From CAIMUS01 sp046347625 (GTDB taxonomy: Bacteria > Pseudomonadota > Gammaproteobacteria > Competibacterales > Competibacteraceae): 64,000 bases of DNA. Below are positions 46,716 to 56,400 of the stretch, piece by piece. Position 1 is the first letter of the stretch. Each line of letters opens with the position of its first letter. The stretch is taken from the NCBI GenBank assembly GCA_046347625.1, contig JAXMFU010000004.1:372001-436000 (forward strand), read 5' to 3'. The notes under the pieces were generated by a model, which was not told the DNA's origin, did no database searches, and was given only the letters and a program-made list of their open reading frames with translations. The translations under genes were made by a program, and so were the position numbers.

Positions 46716-47000
46716 ATGCTGCGAACCACGATACTTGTCTTCGGTCTGAGCGTACTGGCCGCCTGTGCGACGCCACCGCCATCCCAGGAACCTCAACCGG
46801 TCAGTCGGCAGCGCAGCACCCTGTCAGGGTATGACGTCCGGGTGCGCTGGTTTGGGGCGGAACCCTACGGCGCTGGCTGGCAGGGGGCCGGGGTGCAACA
46901 CGTGCTCCAGGGGGATGTCCGGGTTATCAGCCTGCGACCGCAGACGGCGCTGCGGTCCAGCCGGCCGTCGGAGGTCAGTCAGGCGTGTAACCTGCCTTGA
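46716..47000 (+). CDS. Small lipoprotein
   Basis: 94 residues from ATG 46716, chosen because GGGAG lies 7 bases before it. Lipobox 'FGLSVLAACATPPPSQEPQP' at residues ~9-28. Divergent from traI. The mature part is short and has no recognisable domain; similar small lipoproteins occur in conjugative regions, so a role in the transfer machinery is possible. Confidence 0.6.
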   Translation: MLRTTILVFGLSVLAACATPPPSQEPQPVSRQRSTLSGYDVRVRWFGAEPYGAGWQGAGVQHVLQGDVRVISLRPQTALRSSRPSEVSQACNLP

Positions 47001-47084
47001 CAGAGAGATTCACACCCAGCGGTGCCGCCAGTTAAAGACGATAGCGGAGCCCGGTGTTCAGACCAGGAAGGCAGCAAATCCTAA

Positions 47085-48033
47085 GAGTCTATAAGAAAAC
47101 TAAGTGTTTGTTTTAAATAGTTTTTTTGTGTAGTATAATAGGAAAAATAGTGTTAATTTAAATTTTATAGGTGGTAATTAGCTATGGTAAGAAGAAGCTA
47201 TCCAACGGATCTCTCTGACCAAGAGTGGAAAATTATTAAGGAGATATTAGAGAGAGAAGAGCCTTATACAACGGGTCATCCTCCCGAGGTTGATTTGCGA
47301 GAAATCTGGAACGCCATTTTTTATATTAACAAAACCGGTTGTCAGTGGCAATATCTACCCCACGATTTTCCACCACCAACCACAGTGAATTACCATTATC
47401 TTAAATGGATGAGAAAAGGTATTTATCAAAAGGTGAATGAGGTGCTCCGACAGCAACTCCGAAAAAAGATCGGTAGAAATGAAAACCCTAGTGCTGCAAT
47501 CATCGACAGTCAGAGCGTTAAAGGTACCAGGGAATCAGGACAGCAAGAATCGGGTTTTGATGGGGGTAAACTTGTCAAGGGTAGAAAGCGACATATTATA
47601 GTAGATACAATGGGTTATCTACTTGTTGTACTCGTTCATGCAGCCTCTATAGTGGATTGCAAGGGGGCCAAGCCAGTCATTGAAAAACTCTTTGAAACGC
47701 TCAATACAGTGAAATTGATATGGGCCGATGGTGGCTATAAGGGCAAATTAATTGATTGGGTTAAAAAGGAGTTTGATTGTGTACTTGAGATAGTCAAGAA
47801 GAAAAAGAAGAAAGGATTTCATGTGTTACCGAGACGGTGGGTGGTAGAACGCACTTTTGCATGGCTAACGCGTTTTCGGCGCCTCAGTAAAGATTATGAG
47901 AAACAACCTTCATCAAGTGAAGCGATGGTTTATGTAGCGTCGATTCGTTTAATGCTTAGACGGTTATGTGAACCGGTAGAATTAGCGGAAGCAGCGTAAA
48001 TGAAAATTGCATAATTAGTTTTCGTATAGACTC
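47085..48033 (+). mobile_element. IS5-family insertion sequence
   Basis: Terminal inverted repeats GAGTCTATAAGAAAACTAA (47085 on) and, reversed, GAGTCTATACGAAAACTAA (ending 48033) differ at one position. TAA is duplicated at 47082-47084 and 48034-48036. The 949-base element is much more AT-rich than the surroundings and has an extended -10 box TATAAT at 47134-47139. Confidence 0.92.
47184..47999 (+). CDS. IS5-family transposase
   Basis: 271 residues, uninterrupted. Starts 'MVRRSYPTDLSDQEWKIIKE' and has the DDE set: 'PSAAIIDSQSVKGTRES', 'LIWADGGYKGKLIDW' and 'RRWVVERTFAWLTRFRRL'. Lys-rich and AT-rich compared with the host genes, like the IS630 transposase, so both may have come from a low-GC source. 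Probably active. Confidence 0.95.
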   Translation: MVRRSYPTDLSDQEWKIIKEILEREEPYTTGHPPEVDLREIWNAIFYINKTGCQWQYLPHDFPPPTTVNYHYLKWMRKGIYQKVNEVLRQQLRKKIGRNENPSAAIIDSQSVKGTRESGQQESGFDGGKLVKGRKRHIIVDTMGYLLVVLVHAASIVDCKGAKPVIEKLFETLNTVKLIWADGGYKGKLIDWVKKEFDCVLEIVKKKKKKGFHVLPRRWVVERTFAWLTRFRRLSKDYEKQPSSSEAMVYVASIRLMLRRLCEPVELAEAA

Positions 48034-48076
48034 TAAACCCAGCCCCAGGGCAATGGGATTGACACTGGACCAGCGT

Positions 48077-49262
48077 CAGGGCTGTTCAATGCTAAAGCCC
48101 CTTGTAGGCTAGCAGCCGATTGAAATCGAGGGCATTATCATAGAGTTCGAGGCTGATATTAGTAATGTCGTTGAAGCGTAGCAGGTTAAGGGCGAAGCTG
48201 CGCAGCATGGCGAAAATGCCGGGGTTGCGACGGATGCGGCTGGCATCCTCACCCAAGGTGACATCCCGGACGTAGTGTGAGCGGTTCTCGATGCCCCAGT
48301 GATCGCGGATGGCCTGGGCCGCGTCGGCCGCTGACAGGGCCACCGTGGATAGGTAATAGGCCGTTTCTTGGCGCGGGACCCAGTGTTTTTGACGGGTATC
48401 GAAGACCTCGGTGTAGCGGTGGACTTCGATCAGGGTGCAGAAATGGTCGTGCCACTCCTCAAGGCCGGCACCGGGCGGCAGGTCCCAGAGCCGGGTGGTA
48501 CGTTGCTCAATCCGGTTATGGCGACCGATCTCGTGGCTGTGGTGCTGATCCTGGGGCCGTTGGACAGGATACGTCTCGGTCAGCCGTTCGAATAGGGTCG
48601 GCTGATTCGCTTTCACTTGCACAAGCAGGTGGTTGTGAGTGGCGATGACGGCCTCGACCGTTTTTTTTGGCAATGCAGTGCATCCAGGGTGAATAGTCGC
48701 CCGGACAGACCCAGCTCGTCGATCAACTGCTGGGCGGCAGGAATTTCATGCGATTTGTCGGCAGTACTGATCAGCATATGCCCCAGAATCAGGGTACGCT
48801 CGGTGGCTAGGGCACTGAGGACTTGGATGGCCTTCTGATCTTGGAACCGGTCAAAGCTGCCACGCAGGGTTTTGCCATCGATCGCGATACCCGTCAGTCC
48901 CGTGGGCGATCCTTCCAACACTGCCGCGTGGTGACGAAAGGCCACCTCCACGTCGGCCGGATTCAATCCTTGCAAGGTGTAGCGGATCGCCGTGTGAGCC
49001 GGGGCCCGCTTCCAGTGCAGCCCACACAGGGCGTTCAGTTGCGGCAGCCGGGCCTGGATGAACCGCTGGATCTTGCGGTATGACTTGGCGTCCGACAAGA
49101 TGGCCAGAATGCTGAACAACAGCAGGGGTCCCAAGGCGTACAACCGGCCTTGGGGGCGACGATGATCGGGAATGGCGGCAAGAAAGGTCGGCAGCAGCAT
49201 CGGCGTAAGCTATTGTTTGAAAACAATAGGATGCCCTAATGGGAGAGCGTTGAACAGCCCTG
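48077..49262 (-). mobile_element. ISAs1-family insertion sequence
   Basis: Perfect 13-bp terminal inverted repeats CAGGGCTGTTCAA (48077-48089) / TTGAACAGCCCTG (49250-49262), flanked by a perfect 10-bp target duplication GGACCAGCGT (48067-48076 and 49263-49272), as in the ISAs1 family. Complete ends, so the insertion is recent. Confidence 0.92.
48092..49200 (-). pseudogene. ISAs1-family transposase, frameshifted
   Basis: The N-terminal frame (49200-48660) has 'PDHRRPQGRLYALGPLLLFS', 'TGIAIDGKTLRGSFD' (first catalytic Asp) and 'GRLFTLDALHCQKK'. The C-terminal frame (48673-48092) continues 'TVEAVIATHNHLLVQVKANQ', 'IRDHWGIENRSHYVRDVT' (Glu) and 'NLLRFNDITNISL'. The join is at a run of eight T (48661-48668); nine would restore a normal ~370-residue protein. 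With perfect IS ends and target duplication, a sequencing error is a real possibility. Confidence 0.88.
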
Positions 49263-49367
49263 GGACCAGCGTCGCCAAATCCCCAGCGTATTCAGCGCGA
49301 ATACCACCACGGTGGCGATCAATAACAGGCGTCTATTATTCGGAAGCTCCTGGCAAATAAGCGATAT

Positions 49368-49619
49368 TTAGGTTAACACCGGGAAGGGAATATCGACAAA
49401 TACCGGACAGTGATCCGAAGCCTTAGGTTTATCTTCTCCGACCCCGTCGAAGCGGGGAGCGCTGTACTCTTCGGCACGATAAGGCAACCCCTTGTGCATA
49501 ATGCCCAGCTTGGGTTTGTCGGCTGGTTTATCGAATGCCTTGCCGGTAACCGCCAGGTGGCAGTACAGCAGGCACTGGCAGCGGCTTTGACGCGCAACCC
49601 GATAAACCGGATCAAGCAA
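49368..49619 (-). pseudogene. C-terminal remnant of an endonuclease/exonuclease/phosphatase protein
   Basis: 83 codons ending 'PRFDGVGEDKPKASDHCPVF' and VDIPFPVLT. The SDHCPV motif with the preceding 'GLPYRAEEYSAPRFDGVG' is the C-terminal active-site end of EEP-family nucleases. The catalytic N-terminal part is missing upstream. Confidence 0.55.
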
Positions 49620-50156
49620 GCAGCGCTCACAGGGTAAAGCTACCGAAGGTCCTCACTGCTATCAATCCGGTCCGAATGACCGCCGGTGGTGGCCGGCACC
49701 ACCCTGACAAGATCGACGGAAAGCACACCAGACCCAGGGAGGGTAGCAGGAGGGCCGCCAGCACTGACAACACGGCAGCCTCTGAAGAATGATCGGGGCC
49801 GCGCCGCTGGTGCGACGACCCACAGGGCAAGGCCGACACTGGCCAGCTGTTGAATGCCTTCGGTTGTATTCTGGACGGAGAATAATACCAAGCTAGCAAG
49901 CAACCTGTAGTAAATACGAAAACTACATGTTACTAGAGTTTACGCGCCTTGGCGGTGAGGCGGAGATGAAGGCTGTCCAAGGGGTCCACCTCGACCCTGT
50001 CCTCGCTGGCGGAAATCACTCCTGAACCCGCTGTGCTCCCGGCCGGCCTTGGATGTTGAGGTCCAGCCCTTCCTTTTCCGCTACCCGGTCGCTCGGCTTC
50101 GCCTCAGCCGGGCGACGGTGCGGTCGGGAGGAAATTGAATAAAAATGCTTTTTCTC
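49620..50156. other. Gap with no confident gene
   Basis: 537 bases. Short minus-strand readings end 'VEVDPLDSLHLRLTAKARKL' (stop near 49937) and 'EKEGLDLNIQGRPGAQ' (stop near 50020) and look like gene tails, but neither has an identifiable family or start. This is the likely boundary between ICE-derived and neighbouring sequence; no tRNA or attachment-site repeat was recognised. Confidence 0.3.
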
Positions 50157-50921
50157 TCAAGTCGCTTCCTCTACCAGCAAACGGGTGATAAAAACGCTGT
50201 AGGCGTCTTTCATCGGCAGGTCCAGATCCCGGTAGAGTCGGCGTCGCTGGGTGACGACCGACTCCCCGGTGATAGGATTACAGCCCGTCTTGTCGTGGTG
50301 CTCCCAATAGACACCGGCTCCCCGCTTCTGCCAGTTCGGCAGATCGTTGAAGTTGATCCCATGCTGAAACAGCAGTTCGTTTTTTTCGGCGACGGTACGG
50401 TTCCGCAAGGCCACTGCGGCCGCTTCACCGCTCAGGCCGGCTTTCCGCAGCGCCCAATAGCTGTGGGCATTGAGAGCATTACGATGGGCGTCTTCACTGC
50501 GCCAGCGAAAATAATCGATGACGTCTGCGGTATGTGGTAATTCACAAATGCGACAATCGAAGGCGGCGATCTTTCCTAATCCCAGGCTGAAACAGGCACT
50601 GGCCTGGCCGGCCAGTACCGAGTTGAGTTTGCGCAACTTGCGGTTGAACAACGTGCCATTGAGTGGGAAGAGCAGTGAGATTTCGTCGCTCTGCGTGTAG
50701 GCGTACCGCGCGCTGAACTCGGCTAGTAGGTGCGCGGCCGTATCCAACATCAGATCGCGGAAACGCGAATCAAAGGGCACCTCAAACGGGTAAATCTCAC
50801 GTGTCAGGCGGGTGAAACGCCGGCCATCCAGTCGTGCAACCAGGTAAATACCTGGCAAGACACGGTCATCGTGTGCCGTCTCAAAGACGCGCATTCGAGC
50901 GTCTACATCATCAAATTTCAT
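50157..50921 (-). CDS. Thg1-like tRNA(His) guanylyltransferase-family protein
   Basis: 254 residues from ATG 50921 (an upstream start at 50948 is weaker). The Thg1 core is clear: 'YLVARLDGRRFTRLTRE' (first metal Asp), 'FDSRFRDLMLDTAAHLLAEF', 'YAYTQSDEISLLFPLNGTLF' (second acidic pair) and 'HRNALNAHSYWALRKAGLSG'. The family adds nucleotides in the 3'-5' direction. In Bacteria, where tRNA(His) normally gets G-1 from its gene, Thg1-like proteins are thought to repair tRNA 5' ends. Catalytic carboxylates appear intact. Confidence 0.9.
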   Translation of the reverse strand: MKFDDVDARMRVFETAHDDRVLPGIYLVARLDGRRFTRLTREIYPFEVPFDSRFRDLMLDTAAHLLAEFSARYAYTQSDEISLLFPLNGTLFNRKLRKLNSVLAGQASACFSLGLGKIAAFDCRICELPHTADVIDYFRWRSEDAHRNALNAHSYWALRKAGLSGEAAAVALRNRTVAEKNELLFQHGINFNDLPNWQKRGAGVYWEHHDKTGCNPITGESVVTQRRRLYRDLDLPMKDAYSVFITRLLVEEAT

Positions 50922-51107
50922 TGTCTTAGTTTTCGACCCTGAACCCACCGGTGCTGGCTAAAGGATCAGGGTAGCATGGCTTGAAGCTTTCGGCACGGAG
51001 ACCTGCGGTACTGCCACTTTGGTGAGGTCTTTCCTGCTCGCGTCGCTGCCTGTTATTGTCGTGCCGCCCGGCGCGGTCTAAGGAGTCAAAATACTCTTTC
51101 ACTTTCG

Positions 51108-51689
51108 ATGGCGGCAGAGACACTGATGCGATGGCGTGGCTTTTTGGGTGTAATCGTGCTGGTGGGACTGGTTTGGCTGTCGGTTTTTCTGGCAGCCCCG
51201 CCGCTCTCGGTGTGGCGTCATCCGCTGGCCGTTACCCAATTATTGATGAGTGAGCCGCCAGCCCGATTGTCCGTTCCAGTGGCCGATGTCCAGCCAACGC
51301 AATTGCGCGATACTTGGGGCGCACCTCGGTCGGGAGGCCGCCGTCACCACGGCATCGATATCTTCGTGCCACGAGGTCGCGCTATTCTCAGCACGACGCC
51401 GGGTATCGTTACGACCCGAGGCCAGAACCGTTTAGGGGGACAGAGTGTCGGGATTCTGGGACCGGGCGGACAGTGGCACTACTATGCCCATCTGGACGCC
51501 TTTGCACCCCTGCGGATGGGCCAGTGGATCGACGCGGGAACGCTCCTGGGCTATGTCGGCAATTCCGGCAATGCCAAGGGGACCCCGCCACATCTCCACT
51601 ATGCCATCTATGGCGCCCAGGGTGGTGCGCTCAACCCCTATCCTCTGTTGGCCGCCGGTGCCGGTGACCGGCACCCTTTGACCTTCTGA
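51108..51689 (+). CDS. M23-family metallopeptidase (LytM-like), membrane-anchored
   Basis: 193 residues. N-terminal membrane anchor ('FLGVIVLVGLVWLSVFLA'), then a LytM/M23 domain with 'GGRRHHGIDIFVPRGRAI' (first zinc His-x3-Asp), 'SVGILGPGGQWHYYAHLDAF', 'GYVGNSGNAKGTPPHLHYAI' (HxH). All zinc-binding residues are present, so it is probably an active peptidoglycan endopeptidase. Start could also be 51126. The HD gene starts eight bases after its stop. Confidence 0.88.
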   Translation: MAAETLMRWRGFLGVIVLVGLVWLSVFLAAPPLSVWRHPLAVTQLLMSEPPARLSVPVADVQPTQLRDTWGAPRSGGRRHHGIDIFVPRGRAILSTTPGIVTTRGQNRLGGQSVGILGPGGQWHYYAHLDAFAPLRMGQWIDAGTLLGYVGNSGNAKGTPPHLHYAIYGAQGGALNPYPLLAAGAGDRHPLTF

Positions 51690-51696
51690 GGTTGGT

Positions 51697-52371
51697 ATGA
51701 AAGCACTCCTGCCCGGCGCCCCGGAAGAGCTTCACCATCATGTCCAGCACTACGGTAAACGCTGGCAGGCCGTCTGGTCTCGCGTGGGATCTCCGCTCAC
51801 GGACCGGAATCCCGATCCATTGTTACTCGCCCTGATTGAGAGATACAGCGAGCGTCATCGAGCCTATCACACTCTGGCCCATCTGGAGGAATGCCTGGCT
51901 CAGTTCGATGAGGCGTGGGAGTTGGCGAACCATCCCGCCGATGTTGAACTCGCGCTGTGGTTCCACGATGCGATCTACGATCCGCACCGCACTGACAACG
52001 AAGCCAGAAGCGCCGCTTGGGCTAAAGCCAGCCTGCTCGCCAGGGGCGTATCCCAAATGGTGGCCGAACGGGTGGAGGCCCTGATCCTGGCGACCCGACA
52101 TGAGCGGAGTCCCACGACGCCGGATGCCGCGCTGGTCGTGGATATCGATCTGGCCATCCTGAGCGCACCGGCGGCGCGCTTCGACGCCTACGAGCGCCAG
52201 ATTCGCCAGGAATATGCCTGGGTACCGGAGGCGGTATTCCGTTCCCACCGCCGACGCTTCCTCGAAGGGCTGCTGGAACGTGACCGGATTTATATAACGG
52301 ACGCTTTTTTCGAGCGTTATGAGCCACAAGCCCGGCGCAATATTCACCGTTCCTTACGCCGCTCCGCCTAA
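51697..52371 (+). CDS. HD-domain metal-dependent phosphohydrolase (COG4339-like)
   Basis: 224 residues. 'HRAYHTLAHLEECLAQFDEA' and 'VELALWFHDAIYDPHRTDNE' carry the H...HD set, and 'LVVDIDLAILSAP' carries a late Asp, as in predicted HD phosphohydrolases of the COG4339 group. The substrate is unknown, probably a nucleotide. It overlaps the 3' end of the convergent gene by four bases. It seems to be co-transcribed with the M23 peptidase. Confidence 0.85.
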   Translation: MKALLPGAPEELHHHVQHYGKRWQAVWSRVGSPLTDRNPDPLLLALIERYSERHRAYHTLAHLEECLAQFDEAWELANHPADVELALWFHDAIYDPHRTDNEARSAAWAKASLLARGVSQMVAERVEALILATRHERSPTTPDAALVVDIDLAILSAPAARFDAYERQIRQEYAWVPEAVFRSHRRRFLEGLLERDRIYITDAFFERYEPQARRNIHRSLRRSA

Positions 52372-53135
52372 GCCGTCAGGCCGGCCATCCCCTTGAGAGC
52401 CGAGCCATCGGCCGTAACCTTCCAGGCCGCCACCGAACGCGCACGGCGGTTCAGGTCGTCGCGCGTTGGGGGCCACTCGGGCACGCCGCACTCCGGACAC
52501 CTCAGTTCGATTTCGGCCAGGGCGTTGAGGATGCGCCCATGCGGCGGTTCCTCCGCCGCAAAACTCTCGAACCGAGCGCTGAGTTCGTTGAAACTGTCCA
52601 GTATCCACACCGCTGGCGTGCATTCGACCAGCCGCGTAGTCAAGTGGCGATCCTGATCGATCAGCACCGGAAAGGGGAATTCCTCCAGATCAGGCGACGC
52701 CGGTAGGATCGCCAGCCGTTCCGCGCCCGCTTCTACATAGGCCCGATACTGCCGGGCAAAGTCACGCAGCAGCGACGCCTCGGCGTCAGCACAAAATAGC
52801 AGAACAACCGGTTGCCGGTGTTTATACGCCCACAGGGACACCGTCTTGCCTTGCCGCTCGGGGAGCGAAAAGGGGGGTATGACTGTAAATGCGTGCTGCT
52901 TCACGGTGCCGGCCAATCGAATGCCATTCACCCAGTACACGGTGACGATCTGATCGAAAATTCCGTCCAGGAACGCAGTGTGTAGCGCTTGTGGCGGCCG
53001 CTGGCAGGGTGCCCGGGCGGGCCGACCCTCGGAAGCGGCGGCTGGATCGGGCTGGCGGGTGGGTTTCAGGGCCAGTCGGTCGGGTATGGGTGGATTTCTG
53101 CTTTGTGACCGCTGGTGCGGCGAGAATACTATCAA
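52368..53135 (-). CDS. Hfq-like + peroxiredoxin-like two-domain protein
   Basis: 255 residues. Residues ~50-86 read ALHTAFLDGIFDQIVTVYWV then NGIRLAGTVKQHAFTVI, which follows the Sm1/Sm2 pattern of Hfq (Hfq: vtVylvNGikLqG). From ~88 it reads 'PPFSLPERQGKTVSLWAYKH' then 'QPVVLLFCADAEASLLRDFA', matching the opening of AhpC/TSA-type peroxiredoxins or thioredoxin-like proteins, with a Cys near the expected site; later 'FPVLIDQDRHLTTRLVECTP' fits the same fold. The first 45 residues are disordered Pro/Arg. The fusion is unusual. Neither domain is certain, but both assignments rest on more than one motif. Confidence 0.55.
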   Translation of the reverse strand: MIVFSPHQRSQSRNPPIPDRLALKPTRQPDPAAASEGRPARAPCQRPPQALHTAFLDGIFDQIVTVYWVNGIRLAGTVKQHAFTVIPPFSLPERQGKTVSLWAYKHRQPVVLLFCADAEASLLRDFARQYRAYVEAGAERLAILPASPDLEEFPFPVLIDQDRHLTTRLVECTPAVWILDSFNELSARFESFAAEEPPHGRILNALAEIELRCPECGVPEWPPTRDDLNRRARSVAAWKVTADGSALKGMAGLTA

Positions 53136-53349
53136 CCGATCATTGGAACCGTTTTTCCTGCTTGACGTTATCTATGGCGATGGTCATGAGCTTGCGGCCC
53201 TGGATTCTGGAAGGGTTAGTCTTCCCATCCGGCGGCTTAATCACAACGATGGGTGGGTTTCAGGCTAAATTCACCCTATCAGATTGTCTGCTGGTGCGAT
53301 CGAGTGTATAACTAACTAACGTAATTCTTAAGAAGCTTACCAAGACAAA

Positions 53350-53471
53350 ATGGCTGCTAAGAAAATCGTCAAAAATCCGGTCATCAATTCCCGTTCGAGA
53401 AACCCCAGCGGCATTTTCGCTTCACCGACGGTATCACCGACGAATTACCAGTGAGAGCCCGCTTTGTTTGA
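53350..53471 (+). pseudogene. N-terminal remnant of a type III restriction helicase (BPTD_3080-like)
   Basis: Reads KKIVKNPVINS in one frame and, after a shift near 53385, 'PFEKPQRHFRFTDGITDELP' in another. The combined pattern 'NPVINSPFE.P.RHF.F...GiTDE' is how BPTD_3080-type restriction/helicase proteins start. It ends at 53471, overlapping the start of the next gene. The rest of the gap 53136-53349 holds nothing recognised. Confidence 0.5.
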
Positions 53472-56400
53472 CGTATTTGATCTCCGCCGTCAAGTCATCG
53501 ACGAGTACGCCGCGTTCTCGCGCAGCTTCACGCGCATTGCCGCCACAGACATTGCGGTCGTCGTAGAAGCCGAGTACGCGCGTCAGCGCTATTGGCCCGA
53601 GCCGCTGATCCAGATCAATCCGAACTACCGCCGCAACGGCACCGTCTCAGATCTCGTACGGGATGGGATGCTCCACCCCGAGTGCGCGCGCATCTTCCAG
53701 GCCAGCAAGGCCGAAGGAACTCCATGTCCGATCAAGCTCTATACCCACCAGATCGAAGCCCTGGCCAAGGCCAAGGCGGACAAGAGCTTCGTCGTCACCA
53801 CAGGCACAGGCTCCGGCAAGTCCCTCTCCTTCTTCTTGCCCATCATCGACCGGATCCTGCGTGCTCGGGTCGATGACCCATCGCCGCGCACAAGGGCGAT
53901 CGTTATCTACCCCATGAACGCACTGGCGAACAGCCAGCTCGAGGAACTGGACAAGTTCCTGTGCGACTACCCCGAAGGCGATCGGCCCTTCAACGTGGCG
54001 CGCTACACCGGGCAGGAGGAGCGCGCGGAGCGCGAGCGAATCGCGCTGTCTCCGCCCGACATCCTGCTGACCAACTTCATGATGCTGGAGTTGATCCTCA
54101 CGCGCTACGAACCGATTGATCGACGCGTCGTTGAGAATTGCCGTGGACTCGAGTTCCTCGTGCTTGACGAACTGCACACCTATCGCGGCCGCCAGGGCGC
54201 CGATGTGGCGATGCTCGTGCGCCGCCTCAAGCAGCGGCTGTCGGCCGAGAACTTGCTCTGCATCGGCACGTCGGCGACGATGTCCACGACGGGCACGCTT
54301 GAAGACCAGAACAAGACGGTCGCCGAAGTCGCCAGCAAGCTCTTCGGTACACCGATCACGGTGCACGACGTGATCGGCGAGACGCTTGAGCGGGTCACCG
54401 CCGACACCCTGGACTTGAGCGCCATCCGTCCCTTGCTCCCGGCGCGTATCGCTGCCGGCAAGCACGAGTGGCAAGGATTCGCCGACTTCCACCGCGACCC
54501 CCTCGCGGTGTGGATGGAACTCACGCTCGGCATCGACTTGACCGCTCTGGAGAAGCCTCGGCGCGCGGCGCCGTGCACGTTGACCGAAGCCGCCGCAAGA
54601 CTCAGCGCTGATGCCGGCATCGGCGCGGCCGCCGCGAGCGACGCCTTGCGCAGCTTCCTGGTCGCCGCCAGCGCCCTCCGTACCCAGCAGGGACGTGCAC
54701 CGTTTGCCTTCAAGCTTCACCAGTTCATCAGCGGTCCCGGGAAGGTGATGACCACTCTTGAGGCCGAGGGCACACGGCACATCACCCTCGACGCGCAGCG
54801 TTTCGCTCCTGGCCGTCAGCAGGAGGGCGTGCTCCTGTTCGCCGTACACTTCTGCCGTGAGTGCGGGCAGGAGTACCACCCCGTCTGGCGCGATAAGGAC
54901 GGTCACTTCGAGCCGCGCGAGATCGATGACTTGGCGGCGGATGATTCCGATACCGAGAGCAAGCCAACCTGGGGCTTTCTTGGGCCGCGGCGATCGACTC
55001 AGAACTATGGCGGGCGCCTCGAGGACCTGCCGGAGAACTGGCTCGACCTTACGAGAGCAGAACCCAAGGTCAAGCCCACGTACCGCGCGGCGGTCCCGCT
55101 GGCGCAGCGCGTCGACGCGACCGGCCGACCTGGAAGCGGACAGCCCTACTGGTTCATTCCGGGCAAGTTCCGCTTCTGCCTGAACTGTGGCTTCGTGCAC
55201 GAGGCCTACGGCAAGGACGTCAACCGACTCTCGAGCCTGTCGGGTGAAGGCCGGTCGTCCGCGACGACCATCCTGACGCTGAGCCTGCTACGCCAACTGT
55301 TTGCTGAAGCCGACCTGCCTCCAGGCTTGCCGGATCCGCGAAAGCTCCTGGGCTTCTCCGACAACCGGCAGGACGCGGCGCTGCAGGCTGGTCACTTCAA
55401 CGACTTTGTTTACCTGCTCACACTGCGTTCGGCCCTGGTGGCCGCGCTGAAGGCAGCGGGCGGCGCCTTGACGGAAGAACACTTGGCCGACGCGGTGTTT
55501 AAGGCGCTGGGCTTCGAACGCGCTGACGAAGCGACCCTGGCCGAGTACCTCAAAAGCCCAAAGCTCGTCGGGCTCGCGCGTCAAGAGGGTCAAAGGGCCG
55601 TTCGCTTCGTCCTCGGGCACCGGCTCGTGCGCGACTTGCGCAAGGGGTGGCGCTTCAACAACCCCAATCTCGATCAGCTTCGCCTGCTGTCGATCGACTA
55701 CCAGGGCTTGAGCGACTTCGCGGGTGACGAGTCGCAGTTCGCCAAGCTTGACAGCGCCCTTCAGAGGCTCGGCCCGGTGGGTCGAGAAGCCCTCGCCCGG
55801 CTGGTATTCGAGGAAATGCGGCGCAGCCTCTGTCTCGAAACGCGTTATCTCGACAGCGCGGAGCAGGACAAGGCACGCACCAGCGCCTTCAGCTACCTCA
55901 ACGAGCGCTGGGCCTTCGCGCCCGACGAGCAATTGTCAGTATCGAAGTACCTGATCTTCGGCAAGCGGCCGGAGTACCGAGGCAAGCCGCGCGACGACTT
56001 GGTCTCGGGTGGCCCGCGCTCGCGGCTCGTGCGTCTCTTGAAGGCGGCCGACTTCTGGACCGAGGCCGGCTTGGTCGAGACCGTTCGGCCCTGGAAGGAG
56101 CAGGAGTACGCCGACATCCTGGAGCAGTTCCTCGGCGCCGCCGGCCACTACGGCTACGTTCAGAAGCAGAAGCTCGACGACCGGCTCGTGGGTTGGCGGC
56201 TCAAGGCCTCGTCGATGATCTGGCGTCTGATCGACACGCCGTCTGAAGAGTCAGAGGCGTCGGCCAATGCCTTCTTCCGGCAGCTCTATCTCGCGGCGGG
56301 GGAGCTGCTTACCCTGCCGAGCCACCCGCTGTTCGAGTTCGAAGCGCACGAGCACACCGCGCAGGTCGATGCCGCCAAGCGCAAGCTGCTCGAAGCCCGG

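Larger units (their letters stand above)
47058..49360 (-). pseudogene. Small membrane-protein gene split by two insertion sequences
   Basis: Removing the IS5 element (47085-48033 plus one TAA) and the ISAs1 element (48077-49262 plus one GGACCAGCGT) restores a minus-strand frame reading RRLLLIATVVVFALNTLGIW and 'RRWSSVNPIALGLGLGFAAF' to a stop at 47058-47060. It has one or two membrane segments. No ATG is visible before 49360, so the 5' end is unclear. Family not recognised. Confidence 0.45.
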
